33,128 bases of DNA from NCBI GenBank assembly GCA_905479325.1, contig CAJQLW010000027.1, positions 1 to 33,128 on the forward strand. The letters run 5' to 3'. Positions 32,401 through 33,128 of the stretch are shown here, in pieces. The translations under genes were made by a program, and so were the position numbers. Numbering within the stretch: the first letter of the stretch is position 1; every line of letters starts with the position of its first letter. The stretch comes from an uncultured Flavobacteriales bacterium (GTDB taxonomy: Bacteria; Bacteroidota; Bacteroidia; Flavobacteriales_E; Vicingaceae). A model generated the notes under the pieces. It had not been told where the DNA came from. It made no database searches and was given only the letters and a program-made list of their open reading frames with translations.

Positions 32401-33128
32401 CATGGAATGATTCTCTCTTCTTTAGTGACACCAATTCATTAGGTGGAACTTGGGAGCAAATTATTGTTGATTTATCTCAATTGACCATTACCGGTCCAAT
32501 CCAATTAAGATTTGTTGTTGATGAAAACAATGGAACTTTATTTGATGATGATAGAGCTATTGACGACGTAGTTGTGGAGGAAACACCAAGTTGTTTAGCT
32601 GTTTCTGGTCTTGCAACAACTGGTTTAAGCTTTACTACTGCCGGAGTAACTTGGACTGAAAACGGCACTGCGACACAATGGGAAGTTGAATGGGATACCG
32701 CAGGTTATACTGTTGGTACTTCTCTTAACTCAGCAATCGTGAATACAACTTCATCATATACTATTACAGGGTTAATGGCAAGCACAGATTACGATTACTC
32801 AGTGCGTGCTATTTGCGCCATAGGTGATACTAGTGGTTGGGTAGCAAGTTCTTTCTTTACAGGTTATTGTACTCCTGCTCCTTCATCTGTTGATGGTCAA
32901 GGAATAACCAACGTATCCTTTGACACTGTTAATAATACTACAGGTGCAGAGCCCGGAAACTATGGAGATTACTCTGCTTTAGTAGGAAACGTAGCCCAAT
33001 CCACAACGGCTGCTGTAGACATTACATTGTCGACGGGTTACACGTATGGCACAAAAATTTGGATTGACTGGAATAATGATTTAGATTTTGATGATGCAGG
33101 AGAGGAAGTTTACTTTGCTCTTGCTCCG
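29439..33128 (+). CDS. Large secreted surface protein with beta-helix, FN3 and GEVED domains (3' end outside window)
   Basis: The frame is open for 1230 codons to the window edge. A signal peptide covers about 1-22 (cleavage near AKSQ). Then: a beta-rich N-terminal domain (about 23-240), a CARDB-like sandwich (about 245-350), a right-handed parallel beta-helix (about 353-760) with many short N-x-I/N-x-F turns, closing with DYDGDTRPL and DIGADEF as in choice-of-anchor proteins, a first FN3 domain (about 782-872), a jelly-roll/MAM-like domain starting at PYSEDFSG (about 875-1045), a second FN3 (about 1048-1140) and the start of a GEVED domain (from about 1141; NYGDYS, IWIDWNND). This mosaic is typical of T9SS-exported adhesins or carbohydrate-binding proteins of Bacteroidota; a C-terminal sorting domain is expected beyond the edge but not seen. 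The partner substrate is unknown. Confidence 0.88.
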   Translation, partial: MRKITFSLFLCLGLLSFTAKSQYTYDQFGPDPYSSSNFLFTGSGFTTTGFTNIHAYNAGGTGNTWSSVQTLPFAFDFYGTPVTHFIVSKNYLLSFDTTLTGTTLPAGINDNSALPNSALPNNTISIFWDNFANGSGSLGTNDNVWTGVFGTAPNRQFFVKYYSYETGGRSFSYGHLVLEEGTNNIYMIDNYMGGTVGSMTIGVQLDNATAVQVAGSPNISPIVNSSSWTALEYYSFTPRLLSPNEAGISSVDAPSQPFASGMQTVTATLTNHGTAALTSANIDWSANGVAQTGTTFSGSLAPGSTTSINLGMYNFTGATNLSVWSSLPNGVADPFTANDTSMVTLVPSLAGGVYTIDGTQAASATNFINFASAVTAMSGGISGAVTFNVAAGTYNEQVSIGSIIGSSNTNTITFNGASAASTILTHDKSIRNSTLNLDGTSDITIKNMTIAATGGSQSWAIHIWNDANDVIIDSNIITTPVGTTFDVVGIMVSGSETSDNTTADVDDITISNNTVTGGERGISIYGNFTASSRSQNLTIHNNDVQNADDNGFYIVGYNNVTITDNYVDGLTNAFSDGMYSSDLENFTITGNRFKGGDNGLEARDYNFDNTVTSKSLIANNMFIGGDDGLYLDDVEETDVFHNSCVGADYGIYINDQVNLDIRNNIFYSDGGDIPFYYLDAATVSFTTLDYNLYYTTGANIARSLSGNYADLAALQAGLGGNTNSVSGDPVFLNPTADLHASGSVANDVGDNTVGILVDYDGDTRPLAPSTTVDIGADEFAPPSCAFPGALSAFNVTGTTANLSWFENGTATMWEVEWDTAGYNVGSGRFSAIVSNDTTSISGLMAQTTYDWYVRAICAGPINSPWSGTGTFTTGCLPFTAPYSEDFSGLSLPACWSHGAGNSENWLFSTTNGHLGNVGNQGSGSTTSGGGLANVDDSSPHNTNTTLESPFIDVSGLTTPRLTFFTISDNENNLNGNVDFHVDVYDGASWNDSLFFSDTNSLGGTWEQIIVDLSQLTITGPIQLRFVVDENNGTLFDDDRAIDDVVVEETPSCLAVSGLATTGLSFTTAGVTWTENGTATQWEVEWDTAGYTVGTSLNSAIVNTTSSYTITGLMASTDYDYSVRAICAIGDTSGWVASSFFTGYCTPAPSSVDGQGITNVSFDTVNNTTGAEPGNYGDYSALVGNVAQSTTAAVDITLSTGYTYGTKIWIDWNNDLDFDDAGEEVYFALAP

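Noticed and set aside
29761-32668. Several minus-strand open frames inside the large surface-protein gene
   Set aside because: They are short, lack family motifs and lie antisense to a continuous 1230-codon frame with signal peptide and recognisable domains.
1-33128. Search for a CRISPR array, toxin-antitoxin pair, restriction or other defence system
   Set aside because: No such genes or repeat arrays were recognised; the window is mostly housekeeping and envelope genes.

Overview
The window looks like chromosomal DNA from a Bacteroidota bacterium, most likely a marine or salt-adapted member of the Flavobacteriales. The evidence is AT-rich DNA, promoters of the TTG / TAnnTTTG type, core type IX secretion and gliding genes (porU, porV, a porP/sprF-like gene, gldJ), a very large T9SS-type surface protein, and Na+/H+ antiporters including NhaD. 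The lineage call is inference; no 16S or taxon-specific marker is present.

Layout. Positions 1-9018 (minus strand) read porU, porV, ispF, cdd, pdhA, pdhC and end in a strong terminator. Diverging from porU on the plus strand are a porP/sprF-family gene and gldJ, then a terminator, then murF. A minus-strand acyl-CoA dehydrogenase follows, with its promoter overlapping the start of the divergent anmK. A plus-strand block then carries a Glu/Leu/Phe/Val-type dehydrogenase, nhaD, and a tightly overlapping exbB-exbD-tonB-folC operon. Positions 21369-21860 hold two tRNA-Val genes (anticodons UAC and GAC), terminators, a hairpin that copies a tRNA 5' end, a 64-nt inverted repeat and a leftover tRNA 3' end. 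Next come a broken minus-strand PorE-like/OmpA gene, a plus-strand beta-solenoid protein ending in a K+-channel pore, a convergent CPA1 cation/proton antiporter, and finally a >1230-codon surface protein that runs off the right edge.

How the parts fit. PorV and PorU belong to the T9SS attachment complex, PorP/SprF-like proteins and GldJ to the T9SS/gliding machinery, and the last gene looks like a substrate of that system. ExbB-ExbD-TonB energises outer-membrane uptake. NhaD, the CPA1 antiporter and the channel protein all move monovalent cations. MurF and AnmK serve peptidoglycan synthesis and recycling; PdhA/PdhC, the dehydrogenases, IspF, Cdd and FolC are housekeeping.

Most notable: (1) the PorE-like gene is cut by a one-base frameshift and by an in-frame amber codon, yet both lesions lie in otherwise intact sequence and the gene contains an in-register 249-residue tandem duplication; (2) the channel protein carries a strictly 12-residue Phe-based repeat that does not follow the classic pentapeptide period; (3) the tRNA-Val(GAC) gene is flanked by a copy of its own 5' end upstream and of its own 3' end downstream.
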